A stretch of DNA of 64,000 bases from contig JBFMDX010000005.1 in assembly GCA_040753795.1 (NCBI GenBank), positions 124,001-188,000 on the forward strand, read 5' to 3'. The notes beneath the pieces were generated by a model. The model did no database searches, was not told where the DNA came from, and saw only the letters and a program-made list of their open reading frames with translations. Source of the stretch: Thermodesulfobacteriota bacterium (lineage in GTDB: Bacteria; Desulfobacterota; Desulfobacteria; Desulfobacterales; Desulfosudaceae). The translations under genes and the position numbers were made by a program. This document shows, in pieces, positions 8,216-16,918 of this stretch. The stretch's first letter is position 1. Each line of letters starts with the position of its first letter.

Positions 8216-10084
8216 TTACGGCCGGCCCGGATAGGGAGGCGCCCAGCGGTTCTCATGGACCAGCTCGCCCGTCACCTGGGCCGCCGACATGAGAATTTTT
8301 TCCAGGCCGTCAAAATAAGCGTCCGGCAGGTTCTCGGAAAAGCGTTGCACATTCAACCGGTTCTGCAAGTTGTGGGTCAGGCTGCCTTCCCCGGCCACGA
8401 TGCCCATCAGATCCCCCTTCTTGACCAGGGCGTATCCCTCCCGCCTTCGCAGGAGGCTTTCGCCGGCTGCCGCGTATGGCTCCTTGAAACCGAGCAGGTC
8501 GAACATCGTCGGCAGACAATCCAGATGGGAGCATACCGCGGTAACGACTCGCGGTTCCAGCAGCCGCGGGGCGTAGATGATGAACGGAATCCGGAAATCC
8601 ATTCGCGGGTCATCGCCGGGCTTGCTCCGCCAGGCATGATCGGCGGTAAGAATAAAGACCGTGCGGTCAAACCAGGGGCGCGAGCGCGCCGCCGCCATGA
8701 ACTCGCCAAGAGACCAGTCAGCATAATGAAGGGCGTTGATGAAGCCGGCCTCCTTGTCTTTAGCCTGACCGCTGAAAACAAAACGCTGACCCGCGTCGGC
8801 ATAAGGGGCGTGGGTCGTACCGGTAAAAACGAATGCCATGAAGGGCCGGCCTTTGCTGTCCATTTCCTCCAGGGAGAACATCAGCGTCTCATAATCCCAG
8901 CCCCACTTGGGATTTTTCTCGGGATAATCCAGTTTGAGCGGAATGTCCTCCTGACCGGAATAATGTTCAAACCCGAGATGCCCGGCGACCGCATCCAGCC
9001 GGTAGGACCGGCGTCTGGAACTCTGAACGAAAATCGTTGCATACCCGTGATCCTTCGCGACCTTTCCGATTTTCGTCATGTTCGACTGTTCCAGGCCCCA
9101 GCCGATCTCGGGCTGGCCGGTGACGGGCGGGATGCCCGTCAGGATTGATTGTATGCTCTGCACGCTTCGCTGGCAGGTGGCATAACAATTTTCAAATTTG
9201 ATGCTTTCCGCCGCGAGTGCATCAAAATTGGGCGTGATCCCCTGCCCGCTTCCTTCATAACTGTCCAGGAAAGCGACATCCCAGCTTTCCAGCAGCACAA
9301 AGACCAGGTTCAGGCCGCTGGGTCCGGCGCCTTCAAAACTTTTCAGCATCGGAAAATCGCCGTTCTTCAAGCCGAGGGCGTCATAAGCCGCGTTGTCCGC
9401 GAAAAAACGGTAATCCAGGGCTTTTCTTTCCAGAGAGGAGTGGACCGCGGAAAAAATGCCGTTCAAGCTCAGGGTACCGAAGGCGGTGTTGCCCGAGCGA
9501 TAGGCATCCACGATGCCGAGAGGCTTGCGGTCGACGGAACCACGGAGGCAGAGCAGACTGGCGGCAACCAGAATCAGAAAATTGACGAAGAGATGTCCGG
9601 ATCGTTTGACCTCAACGGAAAGGACGCGTTTCCAGATCCAACCCAGCAACAGCGCAAAGGTGAGGCAGGCGATCAGTCCGGGCAGGTATTCCCGGGAGGC
9701 CATCCCGACGATAAAGCCAAAGTCGTTGCCCAACAGCAGCAGTTCATCGGCGATGTGCCGGTGAACGAATGAAAAATAGATTAGATCTCCGGCCAGGACA
9801 AGAACCGACGGTATCAGTAAAGCGAACAGAGCCCAGGCCCAGGCGTCGAACCATTTTTTTCCGAACCACGACAGGGGCAGGTTCATCATGCCAAGCGGGA
9901 TAATAAAGATTGCCGTGAGGATGGAAAGGTCGAACCGGACCCCGTTGAGAAAAGCCAGGGCCGTCAGCGGAAGGTTAAGTTCGCTGAAGGTATCCGGATA
10001 GAGCAGAAGCAGCAGCAGACGGGCGCATGAAAAGATCAGCAGCGAAATGCCGGCGAAGACAATGCTTTTTCTAAACCGGGTCAA
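8216..10084 (-). CDS. LTA-synthase-like sulfatase-fold phosphoglycerol/phosphoethanolamine transferase
   Basis: 622 residues: five hydrophobic helices in the first 200, then an extracytoplasmic alkaline-phosphatase-superfamily domain from about 255. Family features visible are LVFVLLESWD at the first metal-binding strand, CQRSVQSIQSILTG containing the candidate nucleophile Ser/Thr, FTGTTHAPY and FILTADHAW with the metal-binding Asp-His. Relatives transfer polar headgroups from phospholipids to surface polymers; the acceptor here is unknown. The start is a TTG at 10084, well supported by GGAGG eight bases upstream, and the gene overlaps the preceding phosphatase by 14 bases, so the two form one operon. 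Confidence 0.85.
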   Translation of the reverse strand: MTRFRKSIVFAGISLLIFSCARLLLLLLYPDTFSELNLPLTALAFLNGVRFDLSILTAIFIIPLGMMNLPLSWFGKKWFDAWAWALFALLIPSVLVLAGDLIYFSFVHRHIADELLLLGNDFGFIVGMASREYLPGLIACLTFALLLGWIWKRVLSVEVKRSGHLFVNFLILVAASLLCLRGSVDRKPLGIVDAYRSGNTAFGTLSLNGIFSAVHSSLERKALDYRFFADNAAYDALGLKNGDFPMLKSFEGAGPSGLNLVFVLLESWDVAFLDSYEGSGQGITPNFDALAAESIKFENCYATCQRSVQSIQSILTGIPPVTGQPEIGWGLEQSNMTKIGKVAKDHGYATIFVQSSRRRSYRLDAVAGHLGFEHYSGQEDIPLKLDYPEKNPKWGWDYETLMFSLEEMDSKGRPFMAFVFTGTTHAPYADAGQRFVFSGQAKDKEAGFINALHYADWSLGEFMAAARSRPWFDRTVFILTADHAWRSKPGDDPRMDFRIPFIIYAPRLLEPRVVTAVCSHLDCLPTMFDLLGFKEPYAAAGESLLRRREGYALVKKGDLMGIVAGEGSLTHNLQNRLNVQRFSENLPDAYFDGLEKILMSAAQVTGELVHENRWAPPYPGRP

Positions 10085-10676
10085 TGGTTTTTTCCTCCAT
10101 GTTTATCCGGGCCGTGGACCGGGGTGAATAATTCAGAATGAATTCCCTGACATTATCCTCCCAGTCATGACCGAAGGTGGGAAGTCCGGCAAAGGTTTGC
10201 CGGTTATTCGTCCCCCTTAACTCCATTTCATATATGGCTGTCATCATACCCGTTCGAACGACCCCATGGGTGCAGTGGACGAGTACAGGATGATTCCCAG
10301 GGTTCTTCATCAGATCCAGCCACCGGGCAATCTGCATGTCGTCGGGCGGCGTTTCCGGCGGCAGTGAAAGAGGAATCCAGGCGACCCCCTTATTCCGGCA
10401 GATCCGCGACTCCTCCTCATGCAGGGCCTTGCGCTTGCGGTCATGCTCCGCGCTCAGGTCCACCACTGTTTTTATGCCGTAGCGATCCAGAACCTTGTTC
10501 AGGTTGTCCGGCGTGAGCAGGGCACTGCGGTACAGGACACCGTCCTCAACAACGACAAAATGCTCCGGCCTGGTTTCAAGATGATAAATTGTAGTGCCCA
10601 GGATTACCATCATGGCGGCCAGAAGCATGACGGTCCAATAAAACTTTTGTCTCCGATTGGTGATGAATTGAAGCAT
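10071..10676 (-). CDS. Membrane-anchored dual-specificity/tyrosine-type phosphatase
   Basis: 201 residues. A single N-terminal helix (YWTVMLLAAMMVILGTTIYHL) anchors a periplasm-facing domain with the Cys-phosphatase signature HCTHGVVRTG (C-x5-R-T), preceded by the strand KTVVDLSAE typical of DSP/PTPMT-like enzymes. The substrate could be a phospholipid or lipid A phosphate rather than protein, given the membrane anchor and the LTA-synthase-like neighbour it overlaps. GAGG seven bases upstream of the ATG supports the start. It is preceded by a promoter-like repeat shared with the 13535 operon. Confidence 0.85.
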   Translation of the reverse strand: MLQFITNRRQKFYWTVMLLAAMMVILGTTIYHLETRPEHFVVVEDGVLYRSALLTPDNLNKVLDRYGIKTVVDLSAEHDRKRKALHEEESRICRNKGVAWIPLSLPPETPPDDMQIARWLDLMKNPGNHPVLVHCTHGVVRTGMMTAIYEMELRGTNNRQTFAGLPTFGHDWEDNVREFILNYSPRSTARINMEEKTIDPV

Positions 10677-10708
10677 TTGGGTACCTCACTTTCAAATTTT
10701 TTCAGACA

Positions 10709-10757
10709 TCATATGGCTTGAAAATGACGGTACGATTGCCTTATGATTACCATTTGG
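10709..10757 (-). promoter_or_regulatory. Response-regulator-type promoter, copy A
   Basis: Read on the minus strand: GGTAATC-ATAA-GGCAATC (two 7-bp direct repeats, 4-bp spacer, the PhoB/OmpR box layout), then 19 bases, then TATGAT as a -10. A 39-bp core (10719-10757) is identical to the copy at 13593-13631. No good -35 hexamer is present, as expected for an activated promoter. It lies 33-81 bases upstream of the phosphatase gene and overlaps the end of the eptA-like gene. Confidence 0.6.
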
Positions 10758-12366
10758 TCATCAGGGAAAATTGCCTGTCTTTATTGACGATGTCCAGGTC
10801 ACGGTTATACGCTGCCGTTGTGATCCGCATCAGTCCCAGGACCGTATGAAACAGATAATCATGAGAAAGCGCATCGGATGACTTTTGACGTAAATCGGCT
10901 TTATTAATTTTAAAATTGTCGGAAAACCACATCAGGGACGCGACATGTTTTTGTTCGTCCGGGGCGATCGCGTAGGGCAGTCCATGAAGATAGATCCCAT
11001 TTTCTCCCAGCGATTCCCCATGATCACTGATGTATATCATGGCGGTTTCAAACTCCGGCGCATTCCGCTTCAGCAGACCAATGACGTTCGACAGAAAATA
11101 ATCCATATATAATATGCAGTTATCATAAGCGTTACCGATCTCCTCAACGGTGCATTCTTCAACCTGATTCGTCCGGCAGACCGGGGTAAATATCTCAAAG
11201 GCGTGGGGATATCGTTTATAATAGGCCGGGCCGTGGTTCCCCAGTTGGTGAAGGATGATGAGGATATCCCCTTCCTTCTGATTTTTAATGTACTCCTGCA
11301 GTCCGGAAAGCATTCCCTCGTCATGGCACCCCCTGTCATCACACGCCGGGTTTTTGTCCGGGTGCCGGAAATCCTCATAGGGCACCCGGAGTGCCACCCC
11401 TTTGGAACTGGAGTTATTGTCCCGCCATAATATATGGACACCGGCCCGGGCCAGAATATCCAGCAGATTTTCAGTGGTATCTCCTTTTCTCCGCGTGAAG
11501 TCTTTTCTTCCAAAACTTGAAAACATGCAGGGGACGGAAATCACTGTTGACGTGCCGCAGGAATACAGGTTGGTAAAGCTGACGATATCCTCTTTTTCCA
11601 GCAGAGGCGTGGTCTCCCGGGAATACCCGTTCAAGGACAGCCGGTCGGCCCGGACCGCTTCCCCCACCACCAGGATGATCAGTCTTCGGCCGGTGGCGTC
11701 GGTTGCCTTTACCGCGTCTGTTCCGACAGGCGTTATTTCCCCGGTGTGCGCGAAAGCGGTTATCGGTATCAATGCCGCCGTGGCGGCAACCCAGGCGATG
11801 GGATTGGCGTAGAACCGCAGTTCCCGGTTGCTTCTGAAAAAAGAGGTGTAAAAGCGGCTGAAGATGAGAAGCAGGCAGACGATCATCATCAGGGAGACGA
11901 CCGTGCGACCGGTTTTTTGCAACAACTCGGTTACCAGGGTGCCCCGGACAATCGAAGTCTTATAGATCAACACGGACGGCAGCAGCCCCAGAAACACGAA
12001 ATAGACAATGAGTCTGAGGCTGATAAGGTCAAGCGTTTCATTCACATCCGTGGCCATGATGTTCCGGGCCATGTCCCGATCGATGAAGATGTTGTAGGTA
12101 TCCATGAAGTAGGCCGCGATGGAGGAGACGGCCAGGAGACCGATCAGTACAGGTTTAATGGTATGTCTCGTACAGATCAGAGAAAGTGCGGCAACCGTCA
12201 AGCAGGCAAGCACCAAGGCCAGCGAGCACAAAAACGGTATATTGTTTCCGACAAGCGGATAGCTGTCCGTCGTGTTTTTAAAAAACCGGAAATTGCAAAA
12301 AAGGGTCAGAAAAACAGCGGACCCGATGATAAGCTTGCCGGAGGTTATTCGGAAGGTCCGTCTCAC
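10747..12366 (-). CDS. EptA-like phosphoethanolamine transferase
   Basis: 539 residues with four to five N-terminal membrane helices (to about residue 195) and a periplasmic sulfatase-fold domain. Diagnostic motifs of the EptA/MCR family are VVGEAVRADRLSLNGY near residue 235, SCGTSTVISVPCMFS with the nucleophile Thr, HQLGNHGPAYYKRYP and YISDHGESLGENGIYLHG with metal ligands. These enzymes move phosphoethanolamine from phosphatidylethanolamine onto lipid A or other glycans. Paired cysteines (CDDRGC and VCRTNQVEEC) match the conserved periplasmic disulfides. The start is a GTG overlapping the metallophosphoesterase stop by four bases (GTGA), so the two are coupled. Confidence 0.92.
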   Translation of the reverse strand: MRRTFRITSGKLIIGSAVFLTLFCNFRFFKNTTDSYPLVGNNIPFLCSLALVLACLTVAALSLICTRHTIKPVLIGLLAVSSIAAYFMDTYNIFIDRDMARNIMATDVNETLDLISLRLIVYFVFLGLLPSVLIYKTSIVRGTLVTELLQKTGRTVVSLMMIVCLLLIFSRFYTSFFRSNRELRFYANPIAWVAATAALIPITAFAHTGEITPVGTDAVKATDATGRRLIILVVGEAVRADRLSLNGYSRETTPLLEKEDIVSFTNLYSCGTSTVISVPCMFSSFGRKDFTRRKGDTTENLLDILARAGVHILWRDNNSSSKGVALRVPYEDFRHPDKNPACDDRGCHDEGMLSGLQEYIKNQKEGDILIILHQLGNHGPAYYKRYPHAFEIFTPVCRTNQVEECTVEEIGNAYDNCILYMDYFLSNVIGLLKRNAPEFETAMIYISDHGESLGENGIYLHGLPYAIAPDEQKHVASLMWFSDNFKINKADLRQKSSDALSHDYLFHTVLGLMRITTAAYNRDLDIVNKDRQFSLMTKW

Positions 12367-13535
12367 GCTGAAGTCTTCCGGTTCATCCGGTTTCTGATTT
12401 GTTCAGGCAACGACATCATCAGCGGGGGGCCGCCAGCGCCGGCATAACCCGGCATAAGGCCGTCAGAAGCATCACGATCAACAGCGCTGCGTTCCCCGGT
12501 TTGCCCGACATGCCGGAGAAACCACCAGATTGAGAGCACGAAAAGAATGGCGCCCAGCATGTTCAGTCCTACCGCCACGGTCGTGTTCTGTCGCAGCCAG
12601 GGCCACGCGTCAGTGATGGCAATCCGCTCGAGGTGATCTTGCGTTTCCTTGACCCCCGGCACCGACACGATCTGCGTGTCGACCGACTTCGGGGTGACAT
12701 AGACGGTTATGGCATGGTGAAGCGCTTCCCCCGGTCTCTCGACAAGGGCTGCGCCCCCTCCGCCCGTGATGATGTAAGTCGTCCGGCCCCGTTTCGATTG
12801 CAGGTAGCCGTGATAATCGCCCGCGAACACGTACTCGATGCCGAGCCGGTCAAAGAGTTCCATGAACGCTTCGGCTCCTTCAAAGGTACGGGCCTTGAAG
12901 GTGGGGGATATGGGAGGCGGAATGTGGAAAAAGACGAAGGTGTGGCGGTACCTGCTCAAATCAACGTCCCGGAACCCGGCCAGGAAGTCCAGGCTCTCGT
13001 TGTTCGTAAACGGCTCATTGAGAATACGCAGCACGATAAACAGACACTGCCGGTATTCAAAACTGAAGTTACTCGGACCGTAGACTTCCTCGAAACGTTT
13101 GATCGGAAAATCGCCGGGACTGACGTCATGATTTCCAACGACATAGAACACAGGAAACGGCAGGGCGTATTCATCATGACATTCAGCGCGGAAATACCGG
13201 TGATCATCCTCGGTGCCGCCATACGAGCAGTCCCCGAGCAGAAATGCGAAGTCCAGCGGCATTTTACGCAATTCGACAGCGATTCGCTCGAACGTGCCGA
13301 TGCTTTTGGTATCCCCGACGACCGCGAATGCAAAAGCCTCCCCTCCCTGCTCATTTTCAAGCAAGGCTCTGTTTGCCGTAAAATTGCCGAACAGCGGCGG
13401 CAGAGAAGAGTCGCCTTCTCCCTGGACGGTGATGGTGTACATTTCAAAGATATAGATCAATCCGATCAGGATGGCCGGCAATATCCGGATCACCAAGCCC
13501 ATGATGCCGGGTTGACGGCGTGCATACTTCTTCAT
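12363..13535 (-). CDS. Membrane-tethered calcineurin-like metallophosphoesterase
   Basis: 390 residues. An N-terminal helix (IMGLVIRILPAILIGLIYIFEM) and a C-terminal helix (LNMLGAILFVLSIWWFLRHV) flank a phosphoesterase domain with VVGDTK, LLGDCSYGG, VVGNHDVSPG and a late GDYHGYLQ motif, the metal-binding set of this superfamily. It therefore probably faces the periplasm. It is co-translated with the eptA-like gene; a role in hydrolysing the diacylglycerol or phospho-headgroup side products of that reaction is an inference. GAGG eight bases upstream supports the start. Confidence 0.87.
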   Translation of the reverse strand: MKKYARRQPGIMGLVIRILPAILIGLIYIFEMYTITVQGEGDSSLPPLFGNFTANRALLENEQGGEAFAFAVVGDTKSIGTFERIAVELRKMPLDFAFLLGDCSYGGTEDDHRYFRAECHDEYALPFPVFYVVGNHDVSPGDFPIKRFEEVYGPSNFSFEYRQCLFIVLRILNEPFTNNESLDFLAGFRDVDLSRYRHTFVFFHIPPPISPTFKARTFEGAEAFMELFDRLGIEYVFAGDYHGYLQSKRGRTTYIITGGGGAALVERPGEALHHAITVYVTPKSVDTQIVSVPGVKETQDHLERIAITDAWPWLRQNTTVAVGLNMLGAILFVLSIWWFLRHVGQTGERSAVDRDASDGLMPGYAGAGGPPLMMSLPEQIRNRMNRKTSA

Positions 13536-13581
13536 CTGTTTAACCTCATGGGTACGTGACAGCGCTCAAGTTTCGGCATGG

Positions 13582-13631
13582 ATCATACAACCTGAAAATG
13601 ACGGTACGATTGCCTTATGATTACCATTTGG
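13582..13631 (-). promoter_or_regulatory. Response-regulator-type promoter, copy B
   Basis: Minus-strand GGTAATC-ATAA-GGCAATC, then 20 bases, then TATGAT, the same arrangement as copy A and sharing a 39-bp identical core. A further GGCAATC-like box in opposite orientation lies just upstream (13630-13636). It precedes the phosphoesterase-eptA operon by about 47-96 bases and lies immediately downstream of the histidine kinase gene, whose regulator is the obvious candidate to bind it. Confidence 0.6.
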
Positions 13632-13671
13632 CAATCATGGGAAAAGCGGGGGACGTTGATTGATCTGAAAA

Positions 13672-15072
13672 CTACATGGGCAGACTGACGATAAACCGGC
13701 TGCCTTCATTAACGACGCTGCTGACAACGATGTCGCCGCCGGCCGCACGGGCAATGGCCTGGGCCAGGCTCAAGCCGAGGCCAAGGCCGGGTTCTGAACG
13801 GCTGGGATCACATCGATAAAAGCGATCGAAGATTCTGGGCAGATCCGCTTCTGCTATTCCCTGACCGGTATCGGCGACCTCGATACACAGCCACCCTTCT
13901 TTGGCGCCGGCCCTGATCCTGACGCTGCCGCCGGGACGGTTGTATTTAATGCCGTTTTCAATCAGATTGGTGATCAGACGCTGAAGCTGGTGACGGTCCC
14001 CCTGACAAAACAGGGGCGCGCCCGGAAGGTCGGTCGTCAGGGTAATTCCCTTTTCCCTGGCAATGGGCTCGAACAGTTCGCAGGCCGCCAGAACCAGCGC
14101 GTTAACGGCAACCGTTTCCATCTCAAAATGGCCGACGCCGGCTTCAGCCTCGGTAATGTCCAGCATGGTGTTGATCATGTCAATGAGATTGTCGCATTCT
14201 TCAACGGTGTCAGCGGCCATATCGCGATAATCCGCCGGTGACCGGTCGCCGACGATGGTCATCTCGGCCTTTCCCCGGATCCTGGCCAGGGGACTTCTTA
14301 AGTCGTGGGCGATGTTATCGGTAACTTCCTTCATGCCTTTAATCAGTGCCTGAATACGGTCCAGCATGGCATTAAATGCATCAGCCAGTATCTGTATTTC
14401 CAGATGGCTTTTTTTCAGCCGGACCCGCTGATTGTAATCTCCCGCGGCGATCTTGTCGGCGATCAGGGCGACCTCTCCCACGCCGGCCAGAGCTTGCCGG
14501 GCAAGAAACCAGCCGATCAGCGCGGACAGGACAAACAACGGAAAGACCGCCAGAAGCAGCAGGCGTTTGAAAATCGACGCGACCTGGTCATGATATAAAA
14601 AAGAATCCCCGACCTGAAGCACCAGGCCCTTCCCGATCACTCCGGAGAGCACCCGCAGTCGATGGGGATAGTCGGGAATTTCAACGGTAACGAATGCCTT
14701 ATCGATATTTTTATTTACCGGGGGGATATGGGCCTGAAGTAATTGGCCGGTCTCAAGCGAGATATTGGAGACCATTTTCAATTCACGGCCGTCGGTCGTC
14801 AGCAGTCGGAAAAAAGTATCCTCGACCTCGGAGTCGACTTCGATGACCATGTAACCTTTAACCGCCTCCACCCCTCCTTCGGCCAGAATGGAAGTGAACT
14901 CCGTCAGTTCTTCGCCCAGATCGTCATCCATATCCTCGATAATCTGGAAAGCGGTATAATAGTAAAACAGAAACAGCAGCAGCAGCGTCGAACAGACAAA
15001 TACACCGGCGTACCAGAGCGTCAGGCGGAAGGAGAGACTGCGGCCAAGATCACGGATTCTCTTTGAGAACAT
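13672..15072 (-). CDS. Sensor histidine kinase of OmpR-type two-component system
   Basis: 466 residues. Helix 1 (LTLWYAGVFVCSTLLLLFLFYYY) and helix 2 (LLLLAVFPLFVLSALIGWFLA) bracket a periplasmic sensor of about 130 residues with several acidic stretches (EDMDDDLGEELTEF), then a HAMP domain, the H-box DNIAHDLRSPLARIRG and an HATPase domain with NLIENGIKYN, DTGQGI and GLGLGLSLAQ. The ATG at 15072 is chosen because upstream codons have no family resemblance; it overlaps the response regulator by 23 bases. The acidic periplasmic loop could sense cations or cationic peptides as in PhoQ/PmrB, by analogy only. Confidence 0.9.
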   Translation of the reverse strand: MFSKRIRDLGRSLSFRLTLWYAGVFVCSTLLLLFLFYYYTAFQIIEDMDDDLGEELTEFTSILAEGGVEAVKGYMVIEVDSEVEDTFFRLLTTDGRELKMVSNISLETGQLLQAHIPPVNKNIDKAFVTVEIPDYPHRLRVLSGVIGKGLVLQVGDSFLYHDQVASIFKRLLLLAVFPLFVLSALIGWFLARQALAGVGEVALIADKIAAGDYNQRVRLKKSHLEIQILADAFNAMLDRIQALIKGMKEVTDNIAHDLRSPLARIRGKAEMTIVGDRSPADYRDMAADTVEECDNLIDMINTMLDITEAEAGVGHFEMETVAVNALVLAACELFEPIAREKGITLTTDLPGAPLFCQGDRHQLQRLITNLIENGIKYNRPGGSVRIRAGAKEGWLCIEVADTGQGIAEADLPRIFDRFYRCDPSRSEPGLGLGLSLAQAIARAAGGDIVVSSVVNEGSRFIVSLPM

Positions 15073-15727
15073 AACCGACCCCGCGGATGGTATGGATGAG
15101 TTTGTTGTCAAAACCGCTGTCGATCTTTTCCCGCAAACGGCATATCCGGGCTTCCACGACGTTGGTCCGGGGGTTGAAATTATAATCCCAGACATGTTCC
15201 ATGATCATGGTTTTGGAAATCACCTGTCCGGCGTTACGCATCAGGTATTCCAGCAGGGAAAATTCAAGCGGCTGCAACTCGATGCGAGTTCCGCCGCGTT
15301 CAACCCGGCGGGTCCGGATATCCAGGATCAGATCGGCCACCATCAGGCTGGTCGGGGAGGCCGCGCCGCTGGCCCGCCGAATCAGAGCATGGAGGCGGGC
15401 CAGCAGTTCTGAAAAAGCGAACGGCTTGATCAGATAGTCGTCGCCGCCGCTCTGCAAGCCGCGAACACGATCATCCACGGTTCTCCTGGCGCTCAAAATC
15501 AGGACCGGGGTATTAACGGCCTGAGCTCGCATGGTTTCTATCAGGGTCAGTCCGTCTAATCTCGGCAGCATCAGGTCGATGACGGCCGCGTCGTAGGTTT
15601 CGGTCAGGGCCATATGCAGCCCGTCTTCACCATTGTTCAGGCAATCAACCGCAAAACCGGCCTCTTTCAATCCCTGGCTGACGAATTCGACTATTTTGGC
15701 GTCGTCTTCAACCAGCAGCAATCGCAT
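15050..15727 (-). CDS. OmpR-family response regulator
   Basis: 225 residues: receiver domain with acidic pair EDD at 8-10, phosphoacceptor aspartate in VIDLMLPRLDG, conserved lysine in LIKPFAFSELLARL, then a winged helix with LEYLMRNAGQVISK and the recognition region YNFNPRTNVVEARICRLREKID. GAGG upstream supports the ATG at 15727, which also matches where receiver domains begin. Co-transcribed with the downstream kinase. The two 7-4-7 promoters at 10734 and 13608 are likely targets. Confidence 0.93.
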   Translation of the reverse strand: MRLLLVEDDAKIVEFVSQGLKEAGFAVDCLNNGEDGLHMALTETYDAAVIDLMLPRLDGLTLIETMRAQAVNTPVLILSARRTVDDRVRGLQSGGDDYLIKPFAFSELLARLHALIRRASGAASPTSLMVADLILDIRTRRVERGGTRIELQPLEFSLLEYLMRNAGQVISKTMIMEHVWDYNFNPRTNVVEARICRLREKIDSGFDNKLIHTIRGVGYVLKENP

Positions 15728-15944
15728 CGTTCTCGATTCCTCAATCCTTTCTTTAGCAGTATATCGCACTGGAAGGCTATGTAATGGTTTTTTCTCCAAA
15801 AAGGCAACCCCTGACCGAAACATTACCAAATGATAATGATACCATCACATTCCGGTAATACTTTTTTGATAGTAAAAACTAAAAAAATGGTTAGAGTGAC
15901 AAATTAAGACCGTACCCGTATTAGGCCAGGAAAGGACGTCAGAT
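15728..15944. promoter_or_regulatory. Divergent regulatory region between the regulator and the methyltransferase-like gene
   Basis: 217 bases between divergent genes. At 15821-15858 are CATTACC, GATAATG and CCGGTAATA, which resemble but do not exactly repeat the GATTACC/GGTAATC boxes of the two promoters at 10745 and 13619. This hints at autoregulation and at control of the divergent methyltransferase-like gene, at lower confidence than the other two sites. No clean -35/-10 pair was identified. Confidence 0.35.
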
Positions 15945-16691
15945 ATGCTGTTGAACCAGAAGATTACCCTTCAGGGAGAAGTTTTGTTCCGGAGACGGGG
16001 GACCTACCTCTCTCTCATAGCCGTTCCAATCCTGATAATAGCTTTTTATCAATATCGGCATCCTTTCGGCGGCGATCCCGCCGGTCTGATCTGGACTATC
16101 ACCTGTTTGGCCGTTTCGCTGACCGGCCTGTCGCTGCGAATTTTTACAGCCGGCTGCCGTCCCAGGCGGACGTCCGGGCGAAACAAGAAAAAAGGCCAGG
16201 TGGCCGACGCGCTGAACACATCCGGCGCCTACTCGCTGACGCGGAACCCCCTCTATCTCGCCAATTTCATCGTCATCCTGGGCGTGGTCATGTATTTTTT
16301 CCTTTGGTGGCTGGTGGTAATGTACGCCCTGGCGTTCTGGCTCTATTACGAACGCATTATCATGGCGGAAGAAAACTTTCTGAAAAACAAATTCGGAGAT
16401 GAATATATTCAGTGGGCCGAAACCACCCCTGTTTTTTTTCCGGCCTTCCGCAACTGGCGTCCACCGGTCCTGCCCTTTTCCTGGAAAACCGCCCTGAAGG
16501 CCGAGTATCAGACCCTATCGTTAACCGTCGTAGTTTTTATTGCGCTGGAAGTTGTGAGTCATTTCCGCACGGGGCAAAATTTTCTGGCTGAACCGGCCTG
16601 GATTGGCCTTATGGCCGTAACGCTGATTTTTTTCACAACCGTAAGATATATTCACAAACGCACGCGCTTTCTGCGCGTGCCCGGCCGATAA
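15945..16691 (+). CDS. Isoprenylcysteine-methyltransferase-like (ICMT/PEMT) membrane methyltransferase
   Basis: 248 residues with about six hydrophobic segments. The signature SGAYSLTRNPLYLANFIVILG and the later Y-E-x-x-I-M-AEE-x-FL-x-x-K-FG-x-E-Y motif are those of ICMT/PEMT-family integral membrane methyltransferases, which use S-adenosylmethionine. Bacteria do not make prenylated proteins of this kind, so the substrate is probably a lipid; a related family member in Leptospira (LmtA) methylates a lipid A phosphate. Divergent placement from a two-component system next to EptA-like and LTA-synthase-like genes fits a lipid role. AAAGGA upstream supports the start. Confidence 0.8.
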   Translation: MLLNQKITLQGEVLFRRRGTYLSLIAVPILIIAFYQYRHPFGGDPAGLIWTITCLAVSLTGLSLRIFTAGCRPRRTSGRNKKKGQVADALNTSGAYSLTRNPLYLANFIVILGVVMYFFLWWLVVMYALAFWLYYERIIMAEENFLKNKFGDEYIQWAETTPVFFPAFRNWRPPVLPFSWKTALKAEYQTLSLTVVVFIALEVVSHFRTGQNFLAEPAWIGLMAVTLIFFTTVRYIHKRTRFLRVPGR

Positions 16692-16918
16692 ACCGGCTTT
16701 CTTCTGAAGAACATATCCGCCACAGACCGACGCACGAATCGACCTGCGCGGCCTTCACCAACCCTTTTTGCCTGCTTTTCCCCCTGCACCCTGCACCTTA
16801 AACCTTGAACATATATCTTGAACCTTTTCGTAAACTTTTGTCTTGAATCAAAAAGCCGACGGATTTATAAATGTTGGGTCCAAAAATCCGAATCCGCCAA
16901 ACGATAAAGGAGAGAACG

